The notes under the pieces are model-generated. The model did no database searches and was not told the DNA's origin. It worked only from the letters and a program-made list of their open reading frames with translations. Positions 14,720 to 20,977 of a DNA stretch of 20,977 nucleotides are shown here, piece after piece; positions within the stretch are counted from its first letter, which is position 1, and every line of letters starts with the position of its first letter. Source of the stretch: Actinomycetes bacterium (GTDB lineage: Bacteria > Actinomycetota > Thermoleophilia > Gaiellales > Gaiellaceae); assembly GCA_030624785.1 (NCBI GenBank), contig JAUXJK010000007.1:1-20977 (forward strand). The letters are read 5' to 3'. The translations under genes were made by a program, and so were the position numbers.

Positions 14720-15039
14720 GAGCTGTCCTCACCGCCCGAGGGCGGTTCACTTTTTGGGCGCGACTTCTTGCGCGTGAACATCGCGAGCATGCGATCCGTG
14801 ACGAGGAACCCGCCGACGATGTTGACCGTCCCGAAGATGATCGCGATCACTCCGATCGCGTCTTCGAGCGGATTGTCAGCGAAGCCGATGACAAGCAGTC
14901 CTCCGAGCAGCACGATTCCGTGAATCGCGTTCGTCTGCGACATGAGCGGCGTGTGGAGCGTCGCCGGCACCTTCGAGATCACCTCGAAACCAACGAGTGC
15001 TGCAAGTACGAAGATTGTGATTTCGGTGACTGCGTCCAT
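14716..15039 (-). CDS. pntAB: NAD(P) transhydrogenase alpha subunit, membrane part
   Basis: This is a 107-residue protein with three membrane helices (about 5-25, 38-54, 62-83). It has the characteristic EVISKVPATLHTPLMSQTNAIHGIVLLGG sequence (residues about 19-47), and then IIFGTVNIVGGFLVTDRMLAMF. It corresponds to the membrane domain that is fused to the NAD-binding domain in E. coli PntA and is a separate chain in many bacteria with a three-gene pnt operon. A charged, polar tail of about 20 residues follows. Its ATG overlaps the upstream TGA by one base (TGATG), and its own TGA overlaps the pntB GTG, so the three subunits are translationally coupled. Confidence 0.96.
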   Translation of the reverse strand: MDAVTEITIFVLAALVGFEVISKVPATLHTPLMSQTNAIHGIVLLGGLLVIGFADNPLEDAIGVIAIIFGTVNIVGGFLVTDRMLAMFTRKKSRPKSEPPSGGEDSS

Positions 15040-16232
15040 CAGGCGCCCGCGACCTCTCTGGCCCGCTCATGCCGTATCTCGCCCTGGTGCGTAATGCACG
15101 AGGCCGCGACGATCTCGTCCTCGAAGTCGAGCTTGAGGGATCCCTCCTCGATGATCAGGCCCAGGACGTTCTCAAGATTCTTGGAGTAGAGCTGGGATGC
15201 GTGGGCAGCCATATCGCTCTCAAGATTCGAGGGAGAGATGATCTTCACGCCGTCGTGAACCACCAGCTCGCCTGCTTGCGTGAGCTCGCAGTTGCCGCCC
15301 GAATCTCCGGCGAGGTCGACGATCAGCGAGCCCGCGGCCATGTTCGCCACTCCTGCGGCGGTGATCAGGACCGGAGCCGCACGACCGGGAATCTGCGCCG
15401 TGGTGATGATCACGTCCTGTCGCGCAGCATTCTCGTCAAGTGCATCGCGGACCTGCTGATTCTCCTCGTCACTAAGCGGGCGCGCATAGCCACCTTCGGT
15501 CTCGGCGTCGGGGATGAAGTCGAGTCGCAGCGGTCGTCCGCCCAGCGACGCGATCTGCTCCCAGGCTGCGCGACGGATATCGAAACCGCTCACGACGGCA
15601 CCCAGGCGTTTCGCAGTCGCGATTGCCTGCAGTCCTGCAACGCCGGCGCCAAGGACGAGCACGCGGGCCGGCTTCACGGTGCCGGCTGCAGTTGTCATCA
15701 TCGGGAAGAACCGGCCCGCCTCGCGCGCCGCCAACAAGGTGGCTGCGTAGCCGGCGACGTTGGCTTGAGAGGAGAGCGCGTCCATCGACTGGGCACGCGT
15801 GATGCGCGGAATTGCTTCGACGGCAAGGCTTGTCACGTTGCCCGCGGCCATCGCTCTGGTGGTGTCGCCCGAGGTCAGGGGTGCGAGGAAGCCGATGAGC
15901 ACGCTTCCGCTGCTCAACCGATTGACCTCTTCGACCGTTGGCGTTGCGACGCGCAGCACGATGTCGCTCGTCCAGGCAGCGTCGCGGCCTACTACCTCGG
16001 CGCCCGCGTCGACGTACTCCGCGTCTGGATAGCCGGCGGCCTCGCCGGCGCTCGCCTCGATCGAGACCGCGAGACCGGTGCCGATGAGTGCGCGCACAGC
16101 ATCGGGAACGAGCGCCACCCGGCGCTCTCCGTTGACAGACTCTTTCGGAACTCCGACTTTCACGGGCCGCGCGAGACTACCCAACACCTCGGGCGAGCAA
16201 GGCCTCGCGTCGCTATCGACCAACTCCGTCAC
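15039..16232 (-). CDS. pntAA: NAD(P) transhydrogenase alpha subunit, NAD(H)-binding part
   Basis: This is a 397-residue soluble domain I related to alanine dehydrogenase. The motifs are GVPKESVNGERRVALVP (27-43), the NAD-contacting loop RITRAQSMDALSSQANVAGY (143-162), a Rossmann motif GAGVAG (195-200) with Asp218 after strand 2, and ITTAQIPGRAAPVL. The first 23 residues precede the conserved start of the fold; GTG 16163 would remove them and is an equally good initiator, since neither has a convincing ribosome-binding site. The gene lies 35 bases after the hydroxyacid dehydrogenase stop. It works with PntAB and PntB in the membrane as a proton-driven transhydrogenase. Confidence 0.95.
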   Translation of the reverse strand: MTELVDSDARPCSPEVLGSLARPVKVGVPKESVNGERRVALVPDAVRALIGTGLAVSIEASAGEAAGYPDAEYVDAGAEVVGRDAAWTSDIVLRVATPTVEEVNRLSSGSVLIGFLAPLTSGDTTRAMAAGNVTSLAVEAIPRITRAQSMDALSSQANVAGYAATLLAAREAGRFFPMMTTAAGTVKPARVLVLGAGVAGLQAIATAKRLGAVVSGFDIRRAAWEQIASLGGRPLRLDFIPDAETEGGYARPLSDEENQQVRDALDENAARQDVIITTAQIPGRAAPVLITAAGVANMAAGSLIVDLAGDSGGNCELTQAGELVVHDGVKIISPSNLESDMAAHASQLYSKNLENVLGLIIEEGSLKLDFEDEIVAASCITHQGEIRHERAREVAGA

Positions 16233-16267
16233 GGCCGCTCGGCCGCACCAATGGCGATTAGCGGCGC

Positions 16268-17209
16268 CTACGCAACTCGATGTAGAAGCGGCTCGCCGGC
16301 ATCGAGTCGCTTGACATTCTCGACGGCGACGCCGATGCTCCGCTCGAACGTCTCAGGCGTGAGCCACGCTAGATGCGGCGCTACGACGACGTTGTCGAGC
16401 CCGAGTAGAGGATTGTCCATGGGGGTTGGCTCCTCCGCGAGCACGTCGAGACCGGCCGCAAGCAGCCGTCCCTCGACGAGCGCGGCATGAAGCGCTACTT
16501 CATCTACGAGCGCACCCCGAGCCGTGTTGATCAACACAGCGCCGGGCTTCATCCGACGAAGTCGCTCGTCATTGATCAACTGCGCGGTCTCGGCGGTCAA
16601 CGGAATGTGAAGCGAAACGATGTCGGAGCTCGCAATCAGCTCATCGAGCTCGACGCGCGCGTAGGGCACGTCCTTGTCGCTGGGCGCTGTGTATATGACC
16701 CGAGCCCCGAGCGAGGTCAACACGGGAGCGAGTAGTGACGGCACAGCGCCAAAGCCGATGAGCCCGACTGTTCGTCCTCCGATCTCACCGAACGTGTCCT
16801 GAAATGCGGGATCGAAGCTCCAGCCCGCACCTTCGCGCGTCAGGCGATCGACGAGTGGAAGCCGACGCAGCGTTGCGAGGGTTAGCGCGAGTGTCATCTC
16901 CATCACCGCGTGTGAGTTCGTGCCAGGCATGTTGCACACGGCGACATCGGCGGCCGCTGCTACGTCGAGATCGATGGTGTTGACACCGACACCGATCTTC
17001 TGGATGAGACGCAGCCTCGGCGCCCCGGCGATGTGCTTGCCACTCACAGGCTGCAAGACGTGCCAGAGCACGTCGACATCGGCAAGCAGCCTGCGGAAGC
17101 GCTCCTCGTCGCCCTGAGGGCAGCTCGAGACTTCAATGCCTTGCTCGCCGAGAGCCTCGCTATGCGCAGCGAAGGCTGGGCCTACGTCGTAGTGAAACAA
17201 GACCTTCAT
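16268..17209 (-). CDS. D-2-hydroxyacid dehydrogenase (phosphoglycerate dehydrogenase/glyoxylate reductase superfamily)
   Basis: This is a 313-residue NAD(P)-dependent dehydrogenase. The substrate-binding segment KIGVGVNTIDL (71-81) is present. The catalytic Arg231 (NTARGALVDE), Glu260 (LDVLAEEP) and His279 (APHLAWLTPE) are all there. The Rossmann loop reads GFGAVP (152-157), so the third glycine of GxGxxG is a proline. After strand 2 there is no acidic residue (VIYTAPSD), which would allow NADP(H). ATG 17209 overlaps the enolase stop as ATGA and is preceded by a G-rich stretch. The 2-hydroxy or 2-oxo acid substrate is not determined. Its position between an enolase-like gene and a transhydrogenase suggests it reduces a 2-oxo acid with cofactor supplied by PntAB. 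Confidence 0.88.
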   Translation of the reverse strand: MKVLFHYDVGPAFAAHSEALGEQGIEVSSCPQGDEERFRRLLADVDVLWHVLQPVSGKHIAGAPRLRLIQKIGVGVNTIDLDVAAAADVAVCNMPGTNSHAVMEMTLALTLATLRRLPLVDRLTREGAGWSFDPAFQDTFGEIGGRTVGLIGFGAVPSLLAPVLTSLGARVIYTAPSDKDVPYARVELDELIASSDIVSLHIPLTAETAQLINDERLRRMKPGAVLINTARGALVDEVALHAALVEGRLLAAGLDVLAEEPTPMDNPLLGLDNVVVAPHLAWLTPETFERSIGVAVENVKRLDAGEPLLHRVA

Positions 17210-18516
17210 CGCCGACCCCACGGGAACGACGCTCTAGGTGGCAACTCCCCGCCGCCAGGTAGCGACTCGGCTATGCGTAGTCCCTCGTTCCATTTGGCCA
17301 TTCGTTCTGATCTCGCGAACGACCCGACCTTGAGTTGCTTCGCGCCCCAACCGACCGCGAGGTGCACGACGGTTACGTCCTCCGACTCACCTGAACGGGC
17401 TGAAATGACCGCGCCCCAATCTGCAGCTGCGGCCGCATCGAACGCAGCACGGGTTTCGCTGAGGGTGCCAGCTTGGTTGGGCTTCACCAGCACGGCGTTG
17501 CAGGCGCCCGCGGCAGCCGCCTCGCGCACGAGCTTTGCGTTGGTGACCAGAGCGTCGTCGCCTATCACCTGTACTGCATGCCCGACCCGCTCGGTGAAGG
17601 TGCGTAGGCCTTGGAGGTCGTCCTCTGCCAGGGGATCCTCGATCGAGACGATCGGAAAGCGCGCAATCCACCCTTCGAGCTTCTCGATCATCTCGCCCGT
17701 ATCCAGCGCTCGCCCTTCACAAGCCAAGGTGTAGCGCCCATTGCTGCCAAATTCACTCGCGGCAATGTCTAGCGAGACGGCCATCTGCTCGCCGGGCTCG
17801 AGACCCGCGCGCTCGATCGCCCGGATAAGCCAGTGCAGCGCCTCCTCGTTGTCATCAAAGCTCGGCCACCAGCCTCCTTCGTCCGCAATACCGGCGAGGC
17901 GCCCCGCGTCCGCGAGTAGCTCACCTGCGGCGCGGTAGACCTCGGCCGTCCAATCAAGCGCCTGCCCGAACGTTTCGGCGCCCACTGCGATGCACATGAA
18001 ATCCTGAACGTCGAGACGCCGCCCGGCATGTGCGCCCCCGCCGAAGATCTGGATCTCCGGCAGCGGGAGAGCGCCGTTCTCGCTTCCACAAAGGTGGCGC
18101 CACAGCGGAACGTCTTCTGCCGCGGCAGCCGCGTGCGCGACCGCCATGGAGGTCGCGATCATTGCGTTGCCGCCGAGCCGGGAGCGGTCTCTCGTGCCGT
18201 CGAGCTCGACGAGCGTCGCGTCGATAGCCGTCTGGTCTGCAACGTCCATTCCTGCGAGTGCGGCCGATATCTCACCGTTGACGGCGCCCACGGCGCCGGT
18301 CACATCGAAGCCTGCGAAGGCTGCGGTGGCGTCGCGCGGACCGTCCCGACGGTCGACGGCCTCCCCGCTTCCCGTTGATGCGCCCGCGGGGGCGATGGAA
18401 CGACCGAGTAGGCCGCTGCGAAGTTCGACCTCTGCTTCGACAGTCGGCCGTCCTCGCGAGTCCCAGATACGACGCCCGTGGACGCCCGCGATCTCGCTTG
18501 AGCGGATACCCGTCAT
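17206..18516 (-). CDS. Divergent enolase-superfamily protein (enolase paralogue)
   Basis: This is a 436-residue protein with clear enolase architecture. It shows IWDSRGRPTVEAEV, PAGASTG (43-49), GGAHA (His163), ADEGG (Glu213), metal ligands Asp250 (SLDIAASEF), Glu293 (SIEDPLAEDD) and Asp320/321, catalytic Lys345 (VKPNQAGTLSET), Arg374-Ser375, and Lys396 (KQLKVGS). Two active-site residues differ from glycolytic enolase: the QEFM glutamate is Asp172 (QDFM), and the SHRSGE histidine is Ala373 (SARSGE). It also lacks the usual C-terminal end. ATG 18516 overlaps the kinase stop (ATGA); a longer frame reaching 18882 is antisense-like, Arg-rich and not enolase. It may be a dehydratase on a related phosphorylated acid and not, or not only, 2-phosphoglycerate. 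Confidence 0.88.
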   Translation of the reverse strand: MTGIRSSEIAGVHGRRIWDSRGRPTVEAEVELRSGLLGRSIAPAGASTGSGEAVDRRDGPRDATAAFAGFDVTGAVGAVNGEISAALAGMDVADQTAIDATLVELDGTRDRSRLGGNAMIATSMAVAHAAAAAEDVPLWRHLCGSENGALPLPEIQIFGGGAHAGRRLDVQDFMCIAVGAETFGQALDWTAEVYRAAGELLADAGRLAGIADEGGWWPSFDDNEEALHWLIRAIERAGLEPGEQMAVSLDIAASEFGSNGRYTLACEGRALDTGEMIEKLEGWIARFPIVSIEDPLAEDDLQGLRTFTERVGHAVQVIGDDALVTNAKLVREAAAAGACNAVLVKPNQAGTLSETRAAFDAAAAADWGAVISARSGESEDVTVVHLAVGWGAKQLKVGSFARSERMAKWNEGLRIAESLPGGGELPPRASFPWGRR

Positions 18517-19553
18517 GCCGAGTCGCCCACGGGTGAGATCTCCTGACGCCATCGCGAGGAGACCTCGTCCAGCCGAGCGACAGGAGCGACGAGAAGCTGC
18601 CGGGCTGTCCGTCTCACGCTCTCTTTCTCGCCGTCGGCGAGCAGATATTCGACGGGCGACTTGCCGTCTACTCGTGCGAGAAACAGCCCTGGCAGGAGTC
18701 GAGCAGCGCGAGCTTCGAGATCGCTTGAGTCCTCCCAATCCACACAGGCAAGATACGCGGTCGAGAGTGCCTCGAAGCCGTCGAGGAACGCGGCGGCGGC
18801 CGATGGCGTCCACAGGCATTTCAACATGAGATGGTTGAGACAAAACGCCAGATCGAATGCAGGATCGCCGTACCACGCACATTCGGCATCGAGGAACACG
18901 GGCGTGCCGCGGGGCCCAACAAGAATGTTCTTCGGACTGACATCGCCGTGAACGAGCGCCTTGTGAGTCGTCGCGGTGACCTCGACGAGCTCGAGTAACG
19001 CGTCGGCTCGGTCGGGATGCCTCCTTGCCGTCTCTGCCAGATAGGGGTCGAGTCGAATGGCGCGAAAGATGCGGTCGGTCGGGAATCTCTCGGCCATTTC
19101 ATCCGAGTTGGCGGTGCGACTATGTATTCGCCCGAGCGTTTCGCCCACCGCAGCCGCGAAAACGCTCTCAATACGACCCTCACGTAGCTCCCGCTTCCAG
19201 AGTGGGTGCTCGGCTGGCTCGAGGTAGTTCATCGCGAACATCCCGCGGACCTCATCATGCGCCAACACCCGAGGTGCGCTCGCGGGAGCGATCTCTCCCG
19301 CGACCTGAATCCATGCAACCTCGTAGGCGTTGCGTTCGACGGGTGCTCGCCAGTCCGCAGCGACCTTCAGTTTTGGGAGAGCGCGCTTGACACACATGCG
19401 TCCGCACTCCGCATCGACAAGCCAGATGTCGGAGGAAACCCCGCCGGCCAGCGCGCGACAACGCAGCTGTTCGCCGCTCGTTAGCAACTCATGCTCGAGC
19501 AGAAAGTCGTGGAGCTCGATCTGCGCCGGATCAACCACGGCGACATTGTGCAA
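18513..19553 (-). CDS. APH-family small-molecule kinase
   Basis: This is a 346-residue aminoglycoside-phosphotransferase/choline-kinase-fold protein. The ATP-binding lysine is probably Lys56 in MCVKRAL. The catalytic loop is LVHGDVSPKN (201-209, Asp204 and Asn209). The magnesium Asp222 sits in FLDAECAWYGDPAFDLA. The family phosphorylates hydroxyl groups of small molecules; resistance is only one of many roles. The start is unclear: TTG 19553 lies 3 bases after a long hairpin, and GTG 19538 is the next choice. It is the first gene of the operon and overlaps the enolase-like gene by four bases, which suggests that the kinase product may be handled by the enolase-like enzyme. The substrate is unknown. 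Confidence 0.83.
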   Translation of the reverse strand: MHNVAVVDPAQIELHDFLLEHELLTSGEQLRCRALAGGVSSDIWLVDAECGRMCVKRALPKLKVAADWRAPVERNAYEVAWIQVAGEIAPASAPRVLAHDEVRGMFAMNYLEPAEHPLWKRELREGRIESVFAAAVGETLGRIHSRTANSDEMAERFPTDRIFRAIRLDPYLAETARRHPDRADALLELVEVTATTHKALVHGDVSPKNILVGPRGTPVFLDAECAWYGDPAFDLAFCLNHLMLKCLWTPSAAAAFLDGFEALSTAYLACVDWEDSSDLEARAARLLPGLFLARVDGKSPVEYLLADGEKESVRRTARQLLVAPVARLDEVSSRWRQEISPVGDSA

Positions 19554-19555
19554 CG

Positions 19556-19586
19556 GATCGCCCGTCGAGTGACTCGACGAGCGATC
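19556..19586 (-). terminator. Long hairpin between Rieske gene and kinase operon
   Basis: The 31-base sequence folds into a 13-bp stem with one mismatch and a 3-base loop: GATCGC and CGTCGAG on one arm pair with CTCGACG and GCGATC on the other. It begins 8 bases after the Rieske stop and ends 3 bases before the TTG at 19553. There is no T-tract. It may terminate the Rieske transcript, or hide the kinase ribosome-binding site. Confidence 0.6.
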
Positions 19587-19594
19587 GCCGTCGC

Positions 19595-20169
19595 TCAGGC
19601 GATTGCTATCTCGACCTGTTCACCGTTGACTGTGATGGCGTAGACCTCCACGGCGCGCATGGCCGGACCGTTGACGACCTCACCGGTCGTCACGTTGAAC
19701 GTACTGCCGTGACATGGACACGTCACCGACGTCCCGTCGAGCGTTCCGGTAGAGAGCGAACAGCCCTGGTGGGTGCACGTGTCGTTGAACGCGAAGTACT
19801 CGCCGTCGACGTTCGCCACGGCGATCGCTCCAGCATCGGTGTCAACGGCAGCCAGTCCTGTCGCATCGATCTCCGCGGTGCCAATTGCAGCAGCGGGCGC
19901 CTCTTCGGCTGGGGGGCCTCGGCCGGCGGCGGCTGCTCCTCGGCAGGCGGCGGTGGTTCGTCTGCGGGCGCGGCCGGCTCAGCTGGTGGTGCCGGCTCGG
20001 CTGCGGCCGGCTCCGACGAGGAATCATCGCCACCGCAGGCAGCGAGTAGCGTGCCGAGCGCTCCAATACCGAGGCCCAGTGCGGACGCCCGCTTTACGAA
20101 CTGTCCACGGGAGATCTTGCCGTCATTCAGAAGATCCGTGAGTTTCTGTACCTGCTCGACGTTCGTCAC
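19595..20169 (-). CDS. Rieske [2Fe-2S] lipoprotein, frame interrupted at a six-base homopolymer
   Basis: Adding one base in the G run at 19911-19916 restores a 191-residue protein. GTG 20169 has AAAGGAG 7 bases upstream. The N-terminus (SRGQFVKRASALGLGIGALG) is Tat-like and leads to the lipobox LLAAC, with Cys45 as lipidation site. A Pro/Ala/Glu-rich linker spans about 53-94. The Rieske domain has Cys132-x-His134 and Cys151-x-x-His154 as cluster ligands, plus the disulfide cysteines Cys137 and Cys153 (CTHQGC, CPCHGS). As written, the linker frame runs on to nonsense and the domain is reachable only from GTG 19819. The protein would be an exported electron carrier of the ferredoxin or bc-complex Rieske type. 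Sequencing error is the simplest cause. Confidence 0.85.
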
Positions 20170-20209
20170 AGCGTCGCTCCTTTCAAGGTTTTTGTCTGTC
20201 CGCACACCA

Positions 20210-20240
20210 GTACGAAACTCAAGAGCGTCTGGATTCGTAC
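20210..20240. promoter_or_regulatory. Inverted repeat upstream of the Rieske gene
   Basis: GTACGAA (20210-20216) is exactly mirrored by TTCGTAC (20234-20240) with 17 bases between. It sits 41-71 bases upstream of the GTG at 20169, where an operator would lie. There is no assigned regulator; the spacing also fits a simple stem-loop. Confidence 0.4.
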
Positions 20241-20273
20241 ACGGAACTGCCAGCCGAGGTCGAGATATTCAGG

Positions 20274-20816
20274 CTAGGCGGCGAGCGTCCTCGTTCCGAC
20301 CCCCGCGGGGAGTGTGTCAGTCACGTCGACTGGAACACCATAGGCGTGCAGAGCGCCGGCGACGTCCTGTGCCCGGAGCCGGCGCCGACGCCACCCCCGG
20401 CGCGCGTATCCACTGGTAGCCGGAACGTAGATGCGCTCCGGATAGCCGAGCTCTGCGCGCCAGCCCCGCTGGGCCTGCACCATCCTCCCCCAGAGCGAAA
20501 CGCGCCCCACAACCCGGTACGCGGCCTGATCGCGCCCAGGCATCCAGAGGAAGGGCCGAGCCTGGGTTGCAAGCGCGGCTCCATAGATGCCGCACACGCA
20601 GTCAGCGGCTGGCGCGGAGTGAATAGGCATACGACCCCATGGGAGATACGCAAGCGAGCGTCGGCACGTAGCTCGAGCCGCTTGATGGGATTCCCACATC
20701 TCTCCATAGAGCAGCGAACTCAGCCGAAGAGTGCCTTCATGCTCGACCACATCCCAAACGCGCCAGCCGATTGTCGGCTCGACGAAGTCAGGCGCGCGAC
20801 CAGCGGCGTTGACTAT
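20274..20816 (-). CDS. Conserved protein of unknown function, probable non-canonical start
   Basis: From AUA 20816 the frame gives 180 residues. The recognisable segments are PTIGWRVWDV, LRLSSLLYGEMW, a cysteine motif CVCGIYGA preceded by another Cys in ATCRR, and the core VGRVSLWGRMVQAQRGWRAELGYPER, which I have seen in short unannotated actinobacterial proteins. No function is known to me. ATG, GTG and TTG are absent until GTG 20750, which would delete IGWRVW. AUA overlaps the upstream TAG (ATAG) and has GAGGTGG (20821-20827) at good spacing, exactly where an ATG would be expected. The Cys-x-Cys-x9-type pattern might bind metal, but that is speculation. Confidence 0.6.
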   Translation of the reverse strand: MVNAAGRAPDFVEPTIGWRVWDVVEHEGTLRLSSLLYGEMWESHQAARATCRRSLAYLPWGRMPIHSAPAADCVCGIYGAALATQARPFLWMPGRDQAAYRVVGRVSLWGRMVQAQRGWRAELGYPERIYVPATSGYARRGWRRRRLRAQDVAGALHAYGVPVDVTDTLPAGVGTRTLAA

Positions 20817-20977
20817 GAGTCCACCTCTTCTGCCGCCGACCTGGCTGGCTCAGCCGGCTCGACCGACTCGGATTGCTCAGCCGGCTCGGGCAGCTCGCGC
20901 CGAAGCCCTGCCATCGACCGAGCATCAAGGTCACCTACGCGGCGCGGAATCGGATCAGCGATGGGCTCGACGTTGAT
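20813..20977 (-). CDS. 3' end of an unidentified gene (partial)
   Basis: The minus strand is open from the window edge to TAG 20813-20815, giving 54 C-terminal residues that begin INVEPIADPIPRRVGDLDAR. The tail is acidic and repeats EPAE twice, nine codons apart, from a duplicated 14-base unit (20848-20861 and 20875-20888). No family can be recognised from this tail. It overlaps the next gene's likely initiator and is probably co-translated with it. Confidence 0.5.
   Translation of the reverse strand: MNVEPIADPIPRRVGDLDARSMAGLRRELPEPAEQSESVEPAEPARSAAEEVDS

Noticed and set aside
15069..16490. Open frame of 473 codons on the plus strand
   Set aside because: It is fully antisense to pntAA and part of the hydroxyacid dehydrogenase gene, has skewed Arg/His/Cys-rich composition and no domain; a GC-driven shadow.
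18517..18882. N-terminal extension of the enolase-like frame by 122 codons
   Set aside because: It lies antiparallel in frame space over the kinase's 3' half, is Arg/Ser-rich, and the enolase fold begins right at ATG 18516 with an ATGA overlap.
18513..19553. Aminoglycoside resistance gene
   Set aside because: The APH fold is clear, but the operon is metabolic and nothing indicates an antibiotic substrate.
1..20977. tRNA-Sec, selA, selB or selD genes to accompany the UGA codon
   Set aside because: None is recognisable in this window, so the selenocysteine machinery must be elsewhere if the call is right.

Overview
The window reads as chromosomal DNA from a high-GC actinobacterium. GTG starts are common, gene junctions overlap as ATGA or GTGA, and codons mostly end in G or C. 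A lipoprotein with a Tat-like, LAAC-lipobox N-terminus resembles those of the Thermoleophilia (Solirubrobacterales/Gaiellales). That lineage is an inference, because there is no rRNA marker. I found no tRNA, rRNA, CRISPR array, insertion sequence or phage gene.

Layout. Positions 1-99 are the 3' end of a probable aldehyde dehydrogenase. Next is a convergent pair on the minus strand: an M20 N-carbamoyl-amino-acid/ureide hydrolase and an Asp/Glu/hydantoin-racemase-like protein that lacks both usual cysteines. An SDR oxidoreductase diverges from them. From 3015 to 3398 (minus) lies an ArsC-family gene whose catalytic cysteine codon is an in-frame UGA. A fdhF-like SECIS hairpin (bulged U, GGUC loop) follows at the right distance, so it is very probably a selenoprotein. 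Positions 3494-6953 (+) form an apparent operon: a DUF418/HGSNAT-like membrane protein, a small muconolactone-isomerase-like protein, an LLM flavin oxidoreductase whose only start candidates are AUC, and a Trk/Ktr-like membrane protein with a TrkA-C domain. A membrane-anchored cytochrome c and an MntR-type DtxR regulator lie on the minus strand (6982-8110). A SnoaL-like protein follows, with a strong hairpin after it.

Positions 9060-13317 (+) are a compact biosynthetic cassette: GNAT-like protein, acyl carrier protein, AMP-forming ligase and a LysA-type PLP decarboxylase. Ligase and decarboxylase resemble the pair associated with exosortase-A systems, and the ACP-decarboxylase pairing recalls BtrI/BtrK of butirosin synthesis. 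The likely logic is activation of an amino acid, loading on the ACP, and decarboxylation on the carrier.

Positions 13319-19553 (minus) are a six-gene operon: APH-type kinase, divergent enolase-like protein, D-2-hydroxyacid dehydrogenase, and the three subunits of the proton-translocating NAD(P) transhydrogenase. Upstream are a Rieske lipoprotein whose frame is broken at a six-base homopolymer, a conserved unknown protein lacking a canonical start, and the 3' end of another gene running off the window.

The strongest novelty is the Sec-ArsC with its SECIS. Next are the carrier-bound decarboxylation cassette and the enolase/kinase/dehydrogenase/transhydrogenase operon. Two genes with AUC/AUA starts and one homopolymer frameshift mean that sequence accuracy should be checked before any of these oddities is taken literally.
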